Under the pieces are notes generated by a model. It was not told the origin of the DNA, did no database searches, and was given only the letters and a program-made list of their open reading frames with translations. Positions 23,781-35,490 of a stretch of 64,000 nt of DNA are shown here, piece by piece (within the stretch, counting starts at the first letter, position 1; each line of letters opens with the position of its first letter). A program made the translations under genes and the position numbers. Source of the stretch: Eonycteris spelaea (taxonomy: Eukaryota; Chordata; Mammalia; Chiroptera; Pteropodidae); contig PUFA01000084.1 of NCBI GenBank assembly GCA_003508835.1, positions 1,984,001-2,048,000 of the forward strand, read 5' to 3'.

Positions 23781-26700
23781 AAAAGCATGTTTGATAAAGC
23801 ATTAGGATCCAGGAAGTAGAACATCAAATGCATGGTTTTCTGATTTAGCTAGATTTAAAATGAGAAGTGACCCAGAAAAATTGGAATGCTGGTAGTCCAT
23901 GGAATGTGGTGGTAAAAACTTAGTTTTATTTTCATTTATTTTTGCCCATAGTTGTCTATTAAATATAATGTTTTCAGAGACAAAGTGGCTATTGTAATAG
24001 AATGTTGTAAAGGAAATAATTGGTTGTAGGATCATGGGATAGACGGTCCTCAGTGCATAGGGAAGCTTAATGAAGGCATGGGATCCCTAGAATCAGAATG
24101 GGACATCTGGATAAATTCCGTCAAATATTTGGACCTTGAACTCCAAATCATCCTGAACTCCCTTGTCAGAAGAAGCAGTCCCTCCTGCCATCTATCAGGT
24201 GGTTTATCTCCTCATTCTTAATGAATCTGAAATTAAATGACCCAAGGCAGTTAAGAGAAGCTGATTATCCTTAAGGCTTATTTACCCCCATGATCTCTCA
24301 TTCCTACAGACCCAAACTAATATTAGATCTCAGCAGCCTCCAGGATTAAGAGGACACAATCTAAACTTGGAGGAGATAGCATATTCACCAAAAGAAGATT
24401 TTACCAGTAGATTCTTAAAGTTTATGCCAAGGAGGAAATAATGTAGCATTGAATTGGGCTGAATTTTTGAAATAGATTTGAAGTTTTCTCTCAGACAACC
24501 AAGTGACTAACAAATGCTCACTCGGTGAACATAAATGTGGACTCAGTTGTGGCTTGTAAATGAGGTGAGATGCTAGACTTTCCTGGGTAAAATGGAAATG
24601 CACAGGAATGAAGCTAAAGGCTTAGCAAGACAGAAATGTTGGGCTAAGTTTGTCACACGTGACTTCCTTACTCACCTTCCTTTGGGGAGCCTAAAAAACA
24701 TTCTCTTCGCTGAGGCATGGGGGAAGGGCATTCCTGAGGGGGGACACCAGTATCTTTGAAGAACTCTTTAATTTTTGTCCTTCACAGGCAGTGAGTGGTG
24801 GTGGCAAATGCCATGATTGAAATGTCCTCCCTTAAGTAAACGAGGACTTGGGAAGACAGAAGACAAATTATCATGCTTAACCATAGACAAGGGACATGTG
24901 GTTACAGTATGAGCTGCAGGGTCAGAGCAACAACTATAATGATTTCACACACAGAAATTTGGAGGAATAAGTAGTTGATTTTGGTATCTTTAGGACTGAA
25001 ATGGATGAGAAGTCTACTAGAGGTTTATTTGATCTGAATAACTGAAAATTCATGTCTAGTGAACAGAGAACCCTGACTTATGTTCCTAAGATGGTGATTA
25101 AATTCCTCTCACACAGTTTAAAGGCTGGAACTAGCCATAGACCTCAAGATACCTGAATGAAGGGGTACATCTCCCCTTGAGGAACACTATAGTACGCCAC
25201 AAGTACGTACATTGTAAGTTGCCCTGCTAGCCATCCCCAAAAGTTCATGCAACCATTTTCAAGGCTTCTATGCCTTTGGAAAGTGAAACAAACAAATTTT
25301 TTGGTGATTCCGGGACTTTAGTTCTGAATTAATGCTACCTTTGGGGATCCAGTATATTACTGTGGTCCACCATTCAGAGTAAGGATTTTTAAAGTCCGAT
25401 GATATATGGATTTTTTACTTTAATCAATCTCATAGTGAGTGCAGTAGATCCACAACCTCACTTTGGTTAATTTCTCTAGTTCCTGAATGCATAGTTGGAA
25501 AAGACATACTTGGTGACTGGAAAGTCCCTATGTTGGATACCTAAGATATAGACTTAAAACAATTATTATAGGAAGAGCCAAACAGGGTCCATGGAATTGT
25601 CTGCCTACCCACAAATAGTGGACCAAAATCTGTATTCCCTTGGAAAATTATAAAATTAGTGCTACCATAAAAACATTGAAAGATGTGAAAGTGTGATTCT
25701 TATGTTATCACTATCTAACATGTATATTTATTTTACACAGAACACAACTGGATCTTAAAGAAGGACAATGTAGTCTTTTGAACCTAATCAAATAGTAACT
25801 CCAGCATCACTCTCTTTCTAAGAGTAGATACCTCTGTGTTAAACCATTCTATTTATATTTTGGCCATGCTGTCCTTTTGGTATTGACATCCACCTCGTCT
25901 CTAGCGCCTCATTTTCAGTCATTGATCTCTCAATTGCTTTTCTCTATGGCGATTAGAAAAAAATCACCAAAGGCTGTGTCTTTTACCTGCCAGTTGTATG
26001 TCTCCTTCCATTTACCTCACATCTTTGTGAGTTCACAGACTCTGTCCTTTTGAGCCTGTAGGAACTGTAATCATCTCAGTAACCCACAGGCCATCATGCT
26101 GCTCTTCCACATTGGTGACATCCTACCAATTGACCCTGGTGAGTCGCAAATATACTAGATGTCCTTATCAACACATGCATACAAGGGATTGGAAATATCT
26201 CCTGTGAAGAATCAGGGCTCACCTCTTAGAGTAGTTTATAGGAGTTCAGTTGTCTGGTGTATTGAGCTGTTCCCCCTAATGTATTAGACAATTGGCTACA
26301 TTTTGGACCTCCAATCACTGACAAAAGAGGTGTAACATTAGTCACCTTCTCTGAATATCACATTTCAATTGATGCTTTGACTCATTTACCAAATAATCTA
26401 TAAGACTGTCAGTTTCAAGTGAAGCTCAGCAAGAGAAGGCTGTGCTGCATGTACAGGCTGTAGTACAAGGTGCTCTGTGACTTGAGTCTTATGAAATTAT
26501 ATCTAGTGAAATGTCTAGTTAGAAATGTTTTCTGGAATCCCAGGAAAATTCTGATTACAGATCAGTGCAGACCTCTATGATCATGAAGTAAAGCCATCTC
26601 TGTTGAAAACAACTCCATGCTTGCTATTAGACAGTATATGATAGTACAACCTGAACTATACATCATCTACTGAATGTTATCTAATTAACCAAACCATTAA

Positions 26701-28734
26701 GTTGGGCATGTACAGCAGCATTCCATAAGTGGAAATAAAACATTAGATTGAATAAGTCCCAAAGGCTTAGTTACTGGAGCAAGTTGTTTAAATCCCATGC
26801 ACTCTACTTCTACAGTGCTGAATTCCCCTCATCCCACACCTATGGATTCATGAGAGGCCGCTTATGATCATTTGACTAGAGAAGGGAAAAACTGGGATCT
26901 CTGCTTTATAGATTATTCTTCATGATGGAGTCTTCAAATAGATTGCTGCTGCATTGCAGGAGTAGCTAGAGGACAGTAGGAGGAGAAAACTACCTACATG
27001 GAGAACTTTGATAACCAGATGTATGAATCTTTACTCAGTGGTAAAAACTTGGGCCAGAGGATTAGGGACTGGGTAAGATCAAGATTAGAGGCTTGGGGCA
27101 AGGGGCACTGAGGAAGAGGTATGTGGATGAACCTTTTCAAATGGGCATAGGGTTGAGGGTAATTGCTTCCATGTCACTGCTCACCAAAGGACATCTACTG
27201 CTGAAGAAGACTCAGTAATCACAGGGAATAGGTAGCCTGTTCCGTGATGGCTGTCAACTTATTTTTTCCAGCTACTGCACAACTTTCTTATCAATGAAAT
27301 GGCTATGTTCACAGGTATGGATGTTGTTTATGAGCTCGACAACATGGATTTTCCCTCACCAAGGCTGATCTGGCTGCTGCTGCTGAGAGCCCAACATGTC
27401 AACATGTCAACCACAGAGACCAAAGCTGAGCTCTCGATATGGCAGCATTCTCTAGGAGGACCAGCCAGCCACCTGGTGGCAAGCTGATTACATTGGACTC
27501 CTTCCATCATTGAGGGGGCAGCAGTTTTTTTCTCCCTGGAATAGATGCATAATATGGATATGGGTCTGTCTTTCCCATCAGCCGTGTTTCTGCCAACACC
27601 ACCATCTGTGGACTTATTGAATGCATTATTCACTGTCTTGGTATCACACAAAATATTTTTATTCTGACCAAGGAATTTCATTTTGTAGCCAGAATAATAA
27701 ATAAAAAGAAAGTGAAGGAAAGAGTCACACTCATGGGATTCTCTTGTCTTACTGTGTTCCTCATTCACTCAGAAACAAGAGGGAACTCAAAACTAGGAAC
27801 CCACATATTATACCGTTTGTCCCATTGCCAGAATATATCGGTCTAGAAAACAAATTTTTGCTTTCCAGCTCAACAACTTTGGACTCTGCTGGTTTAGAGG
27901 TCTTAGTGCCCAAATGAAGAATTCTTTCACCAGGGGATACAACATTAGTTTTTACTGGTAACAGACATAACAGTCTGACCATATAGAAGCTCATCGTACC
28001 ACTGAACTAAGAGACAAAGAAGAAAAATTGGGTTTCTATTACATTAGGGAGGTAAAATGGAGTGTATCTGGAACCTAGGAGATTTACTGGTGTACATTCC
28101 ATATTCAATGGTAGAAGTTAATGGATGTCTACAACAACCCAATATAGGTATCCTCAAAAATGAAGATGTGAGTGATCCCAGCAGATAAATAGGTATGGTT
28201 GGCTTAGATGCTCACGCTTATAAAGAGAATATGGAATGGGTGGTAGAAGAAGGAAGTTCAGCTATGGTTGTGACTGCTTGGAAAAGTGAGGACTTTGTTA
28301 GCTATGCATTTTGTCTGCTTTGAGATGTACGTGTGTATCATATACCAGTTTCTTCTTTTATATTCTCTCTTTTCCATACAGTTTTATATAAGGTGTGTTA
28401 GTTGTAATTACCTCAAATTTTAATCTTTAGTTTACTGTCTAGAAAAAGATAGTGACTAAACGACAAGAGGAATTAACACTACCCAGAGATGGATGTAGTT
28501 CCTGTAGGGACTTTGAGTCTCCGCTTTTCCATGAGAGGTTGAGTACATCTATATTTGTTTTAGAGGTACATGCAGCAATTTAGGTAGACACGTGAAAATG
28601 TTGCTAATGTTGGTTAGAAAATAAATCTGGGTCAAAAGGATTTTATGGATTTGAGTTGAGAAAAGGGGTAAGTTGTTTTGGATTATCTGTTATCAAATCA
28701 GCATCAACTTTCCTCTTATATAATCACAGGAAAG
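23781..28734 (+). pseudogene. ERV-L internal region, gag-pol relics
   Basis: The first part (about 23.8-25.2 kb) is gag/protease-like by position and composition only. From about 25.5 kb the word order fits the start of reverse transcriptase. From about 26.9 kb it fits RNase H to integrase, and the integrase segment near 27.26-28.00 kb is the most recognisable. The tail at 28.2-28.7 kb fits the region between pol and the 3' LTR. Stops and indels occur throughout all frames. The 146-codon minus frame at 27328-27768 is an antisense shadow of integrase. No function can remain. Confidence 0.7.
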
Positions 28735-29140
28735 ACTGAGAACCTTATTTCTCAGCATTCCTTACCAGCATTATTGCAGGTTATATTCTGCCAATGAGAG
28801 GCACTCCCATGGAATTCAGAATTAGAAGAGAGAAGCCATTATTCTCTGGCCGTAGCTGGAAGCAGGTGCATAAACACAAGCGTTGTGGACCTGAGCTGTA
28901 GCATGCGTGCTCTGCATCCTCCTGGGAACCGCCCTCAGTGTGCTCTGGTAGCTGTGCTCACTGGCAAGAGCTTCCCTCTGATTCACACACTTATCATTTT
29001 CCAAAACAGCAGTAGCCTCCTTGGCCTTTACTCCCTCAGTCCTAATGAAAATTGTGTATGCCTCTAATTCACTTATGAAATCTCTTCCTGTTAATAATAT
29101 CTTGAGTGGCTTCTTTCTGTTTCTCTAACCAAAGCCTTTG
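28735..29140 (+). repeat. 3' LTR of the ERV-L provirus
   Basis: It matches the 5' LTR in the ordered words listed there. The start is put at the 'CTCAGCATTCC' stretch, parallel to 'CCCAGATCCC' of the 5' copy, and the end at 'CTAACCAAAGCC'. The two LTRs are strongly diverged from each other, consistent with an old insertion. A 60-codon frame on each strand inside it is chance. Confidence 0.65.
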
Positions 29141-29152
29141 TACTTAAACCTA

Positions 29153-29216
29153 AGGTCCTCCTGCACCCCCAGCCCCACCCACCCCGAGGGTGGGTGGGGT
29201 TTGGGGGGGGGGACCT
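29153..29216. other. GC-rich inverted repeat and predicted G-quadruplex
   Basis: CCCCACCCACCC (29173-29184) and GGGTGGGTGGGG (29188-29199) are perfect complements around a 3-base CGA loop. The repeat extends imperfectly outward to AGGTCC (29153-29158) and GGACCT (29211-29216). On the plus strand, G-runs of 3, 3, 4 and 10 with loops of 1, 1 and 3 bases (29188-29212) satisfy the usual G-quadruplex rule. It lies 13 bases after the 3' LTR in AT-rich DNA. Confidence 0.9.
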
Positions 29217-30629
29217 AATTCCAAGTTTTCTACCTAGGATGAGATGGTAAGGCAAAGTTCTCTCTAAACAGTTTTATCAAATGAAATCATTTTTGAAAAG
29301 TCTAAAATTAACCTCTTCAGAAATGTCTAAAATTAGAAACATGTTTCCTCATAGGAGTAGTTTCTTTCTGGGAGGTCTTGATTTAATGGTAAGGCTTCTG
29401 AATCCTTAAGTGGACCAACCACTATATTTGGAATAAATTAAAAATAAAGTAGTTGCTCAATTATATTCTTTCTCTATTTTAACACCCCTTTCAACATAAA
29501 CACAAAATTTTTAATTTGCCGTATTGATTAATAACAAAAAATTATAAGATATTATTGCCATTTTTGTAATTTTTATCAATTGATTTTTTTTAGTTAGTGA
29601 AGATAAAAATTATGCCTATTCTCAAAGTGCAGGACTTTAAAACCTTTGACTTCAAAAACATTTCCTCATATTAAAATGATTGAGACCTACTACCCTCAAG
29701 TACAAAATATGCAGGTAGTTTCTGTCCCATCCTTGAGCTGGTATGGGAGCAGCACAGCCCTTATAGAGAAAGGATGATGTTGTGTTGTGTTTCTTGTTTC
29801 TTGCTGATCATGAAATTTTGGATAAGTCACTTTTTCCTCTCTGAGGCTCATTGACCTCTTCTTACAGCGGAAATGAAAATAGTTGTTAGAAAAAGTAATG
29901 TGTGTGATACCACAGTCAGCTAGTCCTAGAATGGTTCTGAGCTGTTCATACACATAAAATAAACAGGCCAAAAGTATCGATGTAGCGTGAGTAAAGATGT
30001 ATACTCCTTATGACTTGTTTATTTTGTAGTAAGAATATTTTTAAAAACTTACTGCTTATCCTTTTCCTGTTGCATTAAAGTTATTTTGCTTACACTCCAA
30101 AGTAACACAAAGAGAAAACTTATTATAAGGCTACGAGAGCATTTTATGGTTCCCAAGGGCAGGGGCAGTTAGACTTTAACTGGGGCCTCGAACTAATAAT
30201 GGAATATTTCTTTCTTTCTGAAAGTTTTTGTGTTTTTTCTCTGAAACCTACTTCTCTGATGTACATGGTAGAATATGATTGATCACAGTTCCTCAGGTTA
30301 CATGTTACTTTCCTAATAACTGATCTGGAAAGAGCTAGATTTTCTTAGTCCTAATTTCAAATTCTCAATCGGGAAAATCTGACTGAATCTTCTTTAGGTC
30401 CAATGCCTGTCTCTGGTTCAAAAAACTGTGGCCAAAATAACAGGCTTGTGGAGTACAAAAACAGCTAATGGAGACCAGTTCTGGTGGATGAACACCAGTT
30501 AAGATAGAAGTGTGAGCTAGAGCAAGACCCGAGAGGTTCTGTATGAACACTTGGAAGGTCAGACAAGGGCTGGAGGCCACAGAGTTACCTCCGGAAATGC
30601 CAAGGCCTGGTAATTTATGCACTGAGCTC
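29217..30629. other. unassigned AT-rich DNA
   Basis: I see no gene. The 91- and 85-codon minus frames at 29696-29971 and 30365-30622 show no domain, and no repeat is safely named. Confidence 0.4.
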
Positions 30630-30860
30630 TGTCATGAACTTACACATTCATTCATCTATTCACATGTTTACTGAGAGCTTGCTAAGTGGCAGGCCCTGTG
30701 CTTGATATTGGGATACTATCATGAGCTAGATGGATATAAAGCTGTCTCACAGAGTTTGTTGTTTTATTCTCACTTGTTTGAATTCTAAGCCTCACACTAA
30801 TCTCATGTCTTGGGCATCTTAATTCCTATTTTATAGTTAAAAATGTGGAGAAATCAGCTT
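30630..30860 (-). repeat. L2/MIR tail, antisense
   Basis: 'ATTCATTCATCTATTCACATGTTTACTGAGAGCTTGC', 'GTGGCAGGCCCTGTGCTTGATATTGGGATAC' is the antisense L2 3' end. The later 'TATTTTATAGTTAAAAATGTGGAG' resembles the MIR core, so two pieces may be joined. Confidence 0.55.
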
Positions 30861-31374
30861 TTCTGACAATAGGTAGGGTCCTTTCTGCTCCACCATAGAA
30901 TAAGAAGAATTAACCTGACATTTTGTGTATCAACTTTTAATACACCAATTATATGTCATTTTTGTCAGTATCGCATCATGGATTCTCCCAGCCTATTCTT
31001 TTCATAATTCTTTTAGCTACTGAATATATTTGAAACTAATGAAAGTATACTTTTAAAAAGTATCCCATAATTTGGGCTGAGCCTTCTCCCAAGTTACTTT
31101 AAATTAGCAAGGTCACCATTAAAACAACCGAGTTCATTAATAAATGCATGAACATTTCATGTACATCCAACAAGCTCTAAACTGAAATCAGATTTTAATA
31201 TTTTATAGGTAAGATAGGATTTTAGCTCCTAATAACTCATTTGCCACATTCTCTTGTACCAGGAGAGAGACTTTATGTCATCGTGGTGCTCAGTTGTCCA
31301 GAGGGGAGGAAAGCAGTGGTGGCAGACTGTGGTGCCACTTGGAAGCTGGGAGTCCACAGATACCATTCCAGTTA

Positions 31375-31560
31375 CTATTATTCATTTACTTTTGAGCATT
31401 GTCTTATTCAGTCCTCACAAACCCCAATGGAAGGTTATTCCAATTTTATGAATGGAGAAACTATAGTTCAGAAAGGTTAAGACACGTGGTCACAATCAAG
31501 GAATCACAATTGAGAACCAGGCCTGTTTCATCATAAAGCTCGTGTTCTCTCTACCACCCA
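31375..31560 (-). repeat. MIR SINE, antisense
   Basis: 'GAGCATTGTCTTATTCAGTCCTCACAAACCCCAATGGAAGGTTATTCCAATTTTATGAATGGAGAAACTATAGTTCAGAAAGGTTAAG' is colinear with antisense MIR and runs on to the 'CGTGTTCTCTCTACC' end. Confidence 0.65.
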
Positions 31561-32349
31561 ATCCTGATTGTAAGAACTGCAGCTTCTTTGTGGCCCTTAT
31601 AGCAGATCAAATTCCAGCAGCCAAACTGAGAATTCGTGAAAAGCTTCTGTCTGGTTCAGAATGCTCCAATTCTGTATCAGACTATTTCTAAACTGGACAG
31701 CCCTTAAATTGAGTTTTTGGACTTAGTTAACTTTGCAGAATGTTGGGGATCTCTTAGAACTCAGCTAAACAAGCTAAGCTAAAACAAGTTGCAGGAAAGA
31801 CAAACTGAATGAATACTCACGTACCAGGCTGACCAGCTGGAGCAAGGGACCCTACTCCCAGGCTTTCCTGTCTGCATCAGTCATGATGTTTGTGTCTTCG
31901 AAACCTGGCAACCAAAGAAGAAAGGGGGTTGAGTATGGGATGGGACTTTGCTCCATGCTCTGGTTTTTATAATCTTTTAGAAGCCTTTCCTGGGCCTGAT
32001 TTGTGTCTTAGGGCCTCTTAAGCACTGCAGTGGGGATGGGAAGTGGGTATTTGAGGTGGGAGCCACTGTCTTACACATGCTGTGGTTAGGAAAGGGGCCT
32101 CTTGTAGTTGGAGAGAAAAAAATGGATGTTGGGAAGAAAAGTAGATGTTCACTATGAGAGCTGACAGGAGAAAGCTGCGAGGGAATCTTTCAGCTTGCAG
32201 GACGTGTTTCTGTGTCAGGGAGAATGTAATCGTCAGGCCACCTCTGCAGTGTGAGGTACACACATCGTGTGCTAAACCCTACCTTGGTGGTGCCTTCCAG
32301 ATTTTTTATACAGTCTCAGGGATGAGAAAGTCAGTGTTCACTTGAATCA
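31561..32349. other. unassigned DNA
   Basis: I recognise no gene or repeat. Frames of 66 and 81 codons at 32018-32345 overlap on opposite strands. Confidence 0.4.
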
Positions 32350-32389
32350 GTGCTTCCCTAATTTTGGCTCTACCCCTCCCCACATTTTG

Positions 32390-33250
32390 CATTCTCTCTG
32401 CAAAGGCCTCCAAATGTTCTTAAATTATTTTTTAAAAACTACAATTAAAACAAATCTGTTTATCTTTAAAGCTTGTTAATTCATTATGGATTCAGAGAAT
32501 AGTTTTCTGATTTATTTCCTTGGTTTGAGCTGCTTCTGCCCTGCTCGTAGCATTTGAATCTAATCTTTGTGATCAATTTTAATTAATTAGGCAGTATTCT
32601 TCCTCAGTAATGGTGACTATAGAATGGTTATGGCGATCTGTGTGTTTCTCTCACTCTAAGCTGTAAGTAGAGATTTGTTTGCTAGATTGCTGTTAATAAT
32701 CGTTTAGTTTGTCAAAACAGTACAATGAGCTTAAAAATACATTTTGATAGTACTGCTACTGACTGTTGCTTGAGAATCTCTGTTGGCACCAAGAAAAAAT
32801 TGATGAGAAGGATAAGCCTTCCTTACAAAGCTGCTGATATTGGTGTGTAGATCTGTGTCACTTGCTGGGATGTATATGGTTCTGAGACTATATATTTATC
32901 TTTAAGACATAAATGCACCTGAGTATAACTGATAATTCATGAGGACAAATGTACCATCTGTAATTTATTTCAGATGGATACAGACTGCCAAGTTGCAAAA
33001 CGGCTGTTCTTTAGAGCCCTGAATAATATTCATAGATAATACAAAGATTCCATTTTAATCAATAGTGTTAGTCTTCTCCCTAATCAAACTTGTAACTATA
33101 GTGCTAACAAGGACCCCAATACACTGTATTTTGCTGTATTTCTTCCAATGATGCTTGGCTCTGGGAACAGCTGCCAGGAAATAGCCCAAGTATTGACTGC
33201 AGTGCAGAGAGGCGAGGACCAAGCCTGGGCACACCTTAAGCAGGTCTGTT
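32390..33250. promoter_or_regulatory. candidate regulatory block with palindromic E-box pair
   Basis: Repeat-free stretch rich in homeodomain- and TCF-like words (TTAATTAATTAGG near 32579-32591, ATCTTTGTGATCAA near 32563-32576, ACAAAGATTCC near 33040-33050). CCATCTG (32954-32960) and CAGATGG (32971-32977) form inverted arms around a 10-base AT-only spacer, giving two E-boxes. Motif content alone does not prove function, and conservation data would be needed. Confidence 0.35.
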
Positions 33251-33848
33251 GGCTAACAGAGTGATGGTTTTAAGTGTCTTGTTTGCCCAGGTCTGCAAAA
33301 GAGGAACCAATATCTGCTCCTGTCAAGGCAAGGAAGTGGGCTTATGCACCTGCCTACTGTGAGTAGGTACCTGTTTTCTGAGTAGCAGAGAAGGGGTTAC
33401 AGAAGCTGTTTTCAAAGTAGTACAAGTCTGTGGGGGAGAGAGAGTGCAAGGCTGAGCAGCTGGTGATGGATAGACATGAGTAGCATCATTTGACTCTGGG
33501 GCAGATGGGATGGAAGGCTACTGGGTAGTGGAAGAGAACTGGGCTCATTAACCTGAACTTGACTAATCAGTTTGTTGCCTACAGAACGAATATATTCTAC
33601 AGAGAGTCTTAGGGAGCTACCTCAGTATGTAATCAAAGCATGATGTTGAGAGAATTAAGGATGCTCTCCACCCATTCCAGGATTCTGATATTGTCCAATG
33701 TTTCCATACTTCTGCAGGTAGTTTCATTTTTTGCTTATTTGTATTATTTTATTTTAAACTTTCTAAGCATTTCAGTCTTAGCTTTATTTCTAATTGCATA
33801 GTGATAAATATTGTCTCTAGTTCCAGAATTTTGTTCACTGCTCAGAAA

Positions 33849-34096
33849 TATGGAGTTGTGCTTAAGAGCTTGGACTCCCAGGCCAGATCACCTCGGCGCA
33901 AACCAGACTGCTGTGGCTTTGAAACTTGTTCATTGAATAAACTTGGACAAAGTAGTTACTCTATACTTATTTTCTTCTACTTAGAATACATTTTTTCATG
34001 ATATCTACTTCATAGTGTTGTTTTGAAGATTTAAAACAATGTATGTTGAGGATTTAGACAAGTTTTTGGTGTGAAGCCAATACTATATGTATTAGC
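33849..34096 (+). repeat. MIR SINE, sense (first of three)
   Basis: 'GGAGTTGTGCTTAAGAGCTTGGACTCCCAGGCCAGATC', 'GAAACTTGTTCATTGAATAAACTTGGACAAAGTAGTTACTCT' and 'CTACTTCATAGTGTTGTTTTGAAGATTTAAAAC' are colinear with MIR. It is diverged but covers most of the element. Confidence 0.7.
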
Positions 34097-34114
34097 TAGA
34101 AAAGCAAAACATCA

Positions 34115-34345
34115 GAATGAGTAAGAGGGCAGATTCTAGCAGCCAAATTACATGGTTTCAAATCACAACTCTGCCACATACTCACTGTGTGTCCTTGGGC
34201 ATATCACCTAACCTCTCTGTGCCTCATTTGTGTCATCTGAAAATGGTAGCTACATCTCAGTGTTGTGGTAATTTAGTGGATAAATATATGCAAGACACTT
34301 AGAATATTGTCCCAGGTATAGAAAGCTTTTACGTTATCTATTATT
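34115..34345 (+). repeat. MIR SINE, sense (second of three)
   Basis: 'GGTTTCAAATCACAACTCTGCC', 'TGTGTGTCCTTGGGCATATCACCTAACCTCTCTGTGCCTCATTTGTGTCATCTGAAAATGG', then 'GTCCCAGGTATAGAAAGC' is a clear, nearly full-length MIR. Confidence 0.8.
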
Positions 34346-34394
34346 ATGATAATTATTAAGTAAATATGAGAAGAATTTCTTGGTTTCAGGGATT

Positions 34395-34605
34395 ATGTGG
34401 GAGGCAGCATGACAATGTTGAAGAACATTCATTCTAGAGATGACTGTTCTCTACCTCAGTTTTGTTGTCTGAAGAATAGGGATAAGAGTAGAACCAAACT
34501 CAGAGGAGAGTAGTGGGATTAAATGAGAGAACGCTTGGAATGTGACTGGCACCTAGCTGGGAAATAAATACCAGCTAGTCTAGTTTATTGCTGTTACAAT
34601 TACTG
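34395..34605 (+). repeat. MIR SINE, sense (third of three)
   Basis: 'GGAGGCAGCATGACAATGTTGAAGAACATTCATTCTAGAG', 'CTCTACCTCAGTTTTGTTGTCTGAAGAATAGGGATAAGAG', 'GGGATTAAATGAGAGAACGC', 'GTGACTGGCACCTAGCTGG' match MIR. The tRNA-related middle part is partly deleted. Confidence 0.65.
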
Positions 34606-34834
34606 TGGAGGTGACACATGCTGTTCATACAGACAAGGCAGTCCTCAGAGTTCTCAAATAGCTCTGGAGCTTTTCGTGCCCCAGGGCTCTCTCAAATTCC
34701 CAAGTACCAGAGTACGTTATGCTGTTCTTGCATATGGCTTTTGGGAGCTTTCTTTTTTTTTTTTTTTTTAATTGGAAAAACATCTCAATTGGTCAAAATA
34801 ACTTAGGGATGCTAGAATACATATAGATTGCTAA

Positions 34835-34904
34835 ACAGAATCAAAATAACAATAGCTTCTGAGCCCGTACCACTTATCAAGTACTGTAGGTATGTTCTTT
34901 TAAA
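34835..34904 (-). repeat. MIR, antisense, left part split by L1
   Basis: 'ACAATAGCTTCTGAGCCCGTACCACTTATCAAGTACTGTAGGTATGTTC' reads as the 3' end of an antisense MIR. The rest of the element continues after the L1 at 35491. Confidence 0.5.
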
Positions 34905-35490
34905 AATAACCGCTTTACTGAAATATAATTTGCATAACATAAAAGTCTCAGTTTTGGAGGTTGCAATTCAGTGAGTTTTAGTAAATTCACAGAATTGTAC
35001 AACCATCTCTTTATTTAATTTCAGAAAATTTCATCGCCTCAAAGTAAACCTTGTGTCCTTTAACAGTTACTTTCCATTCTCCCCTCCCCTAAGCCTCTGG
35101 CAACCACTAATCTATTTTCTGTGCCTTGGATTGTCTATTCTGAACGTTCTGTTTAAATGGATCATATGTAGCCTTTTGTGAACTTTATTTTTTTTTCCAC
35201 TTAGCATGATTCATCCATTTTGTAGCCTGAATCAGTATTTCATTGACTCCATTCATTTTTACCATGGAATAATATTCCATTGTATGGATAAAGCACATTT
35301 TGTTTATCTCTTCATCAGTAGGTGGACATTTGGATTCTTTTCATTTTTTGGCTATTATATATAATGCTGCTATGAATGTTTGTGTACAAATTTTGTGTGG
35401 ACATACGTTTTTGTTTTTTGGGGGCAGATACTTTGGAATGGAATCACTGAATCACATGGTAACTTGATGTATTTAAACTTTTGAGGATCT
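34905..35490 (-). mobile_element. LINE-1 3'UTR (L1MC-like), antisense
   Basis: Colinear antisense L1 3' end: 'CTTTACTGAAATATAATTTGCATAACATAAAAG', 'TTGTACAACCATCTC', 'CCTCTGGCAACCACTAATCTATTTTCTGTGCC', 'TGGAATAATATTCCATTGTATGG', 'CTATGAATGTTTGTGTACAAATTTTGTGTGGACATACG'. It inserted into an older MIR. Confidence 0.88.

Larger units (their letters stand above)
22975..29140 (+). mobile_element. decayed ERV-L-class provirus (HERV16/LTR16-like), two LTRs
   Basis: Two related LTR-like sequences (about 22975-23328 and 28735-29140) flank an internal region. Its word order matches class III (ERV-L) retroviral gag-pol, including a recognisable integrase part near 27260-28000. After subtracting a nested 447-bp LTR, the element is about 5.7 kb. 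All reading frames are broken by stops and indels, and the longest open piece in the integrase part is 62 codons (27299-27487). I recognise no envelope gene, as usual for ERV-L. The provirus is sense-oriented, ancient and cannot encode functional proteins. The subfamily name is from memory. Confidence 0.75.

Noticed and set aside
24060..25200. possible host gene exons in the first part of the provirus interior
   Set aside because: The text lies between the two LTRs and has many stops in all frames. Retroviral gag decay explains it better than exons, though this part is the least certain.
27328..27768. 146-codon minus-strand frame, the longest in the window
   Set aside because: It is antisense to the decayed ERV-L integrase region and has no domain of its own, so it is a shadow frame.
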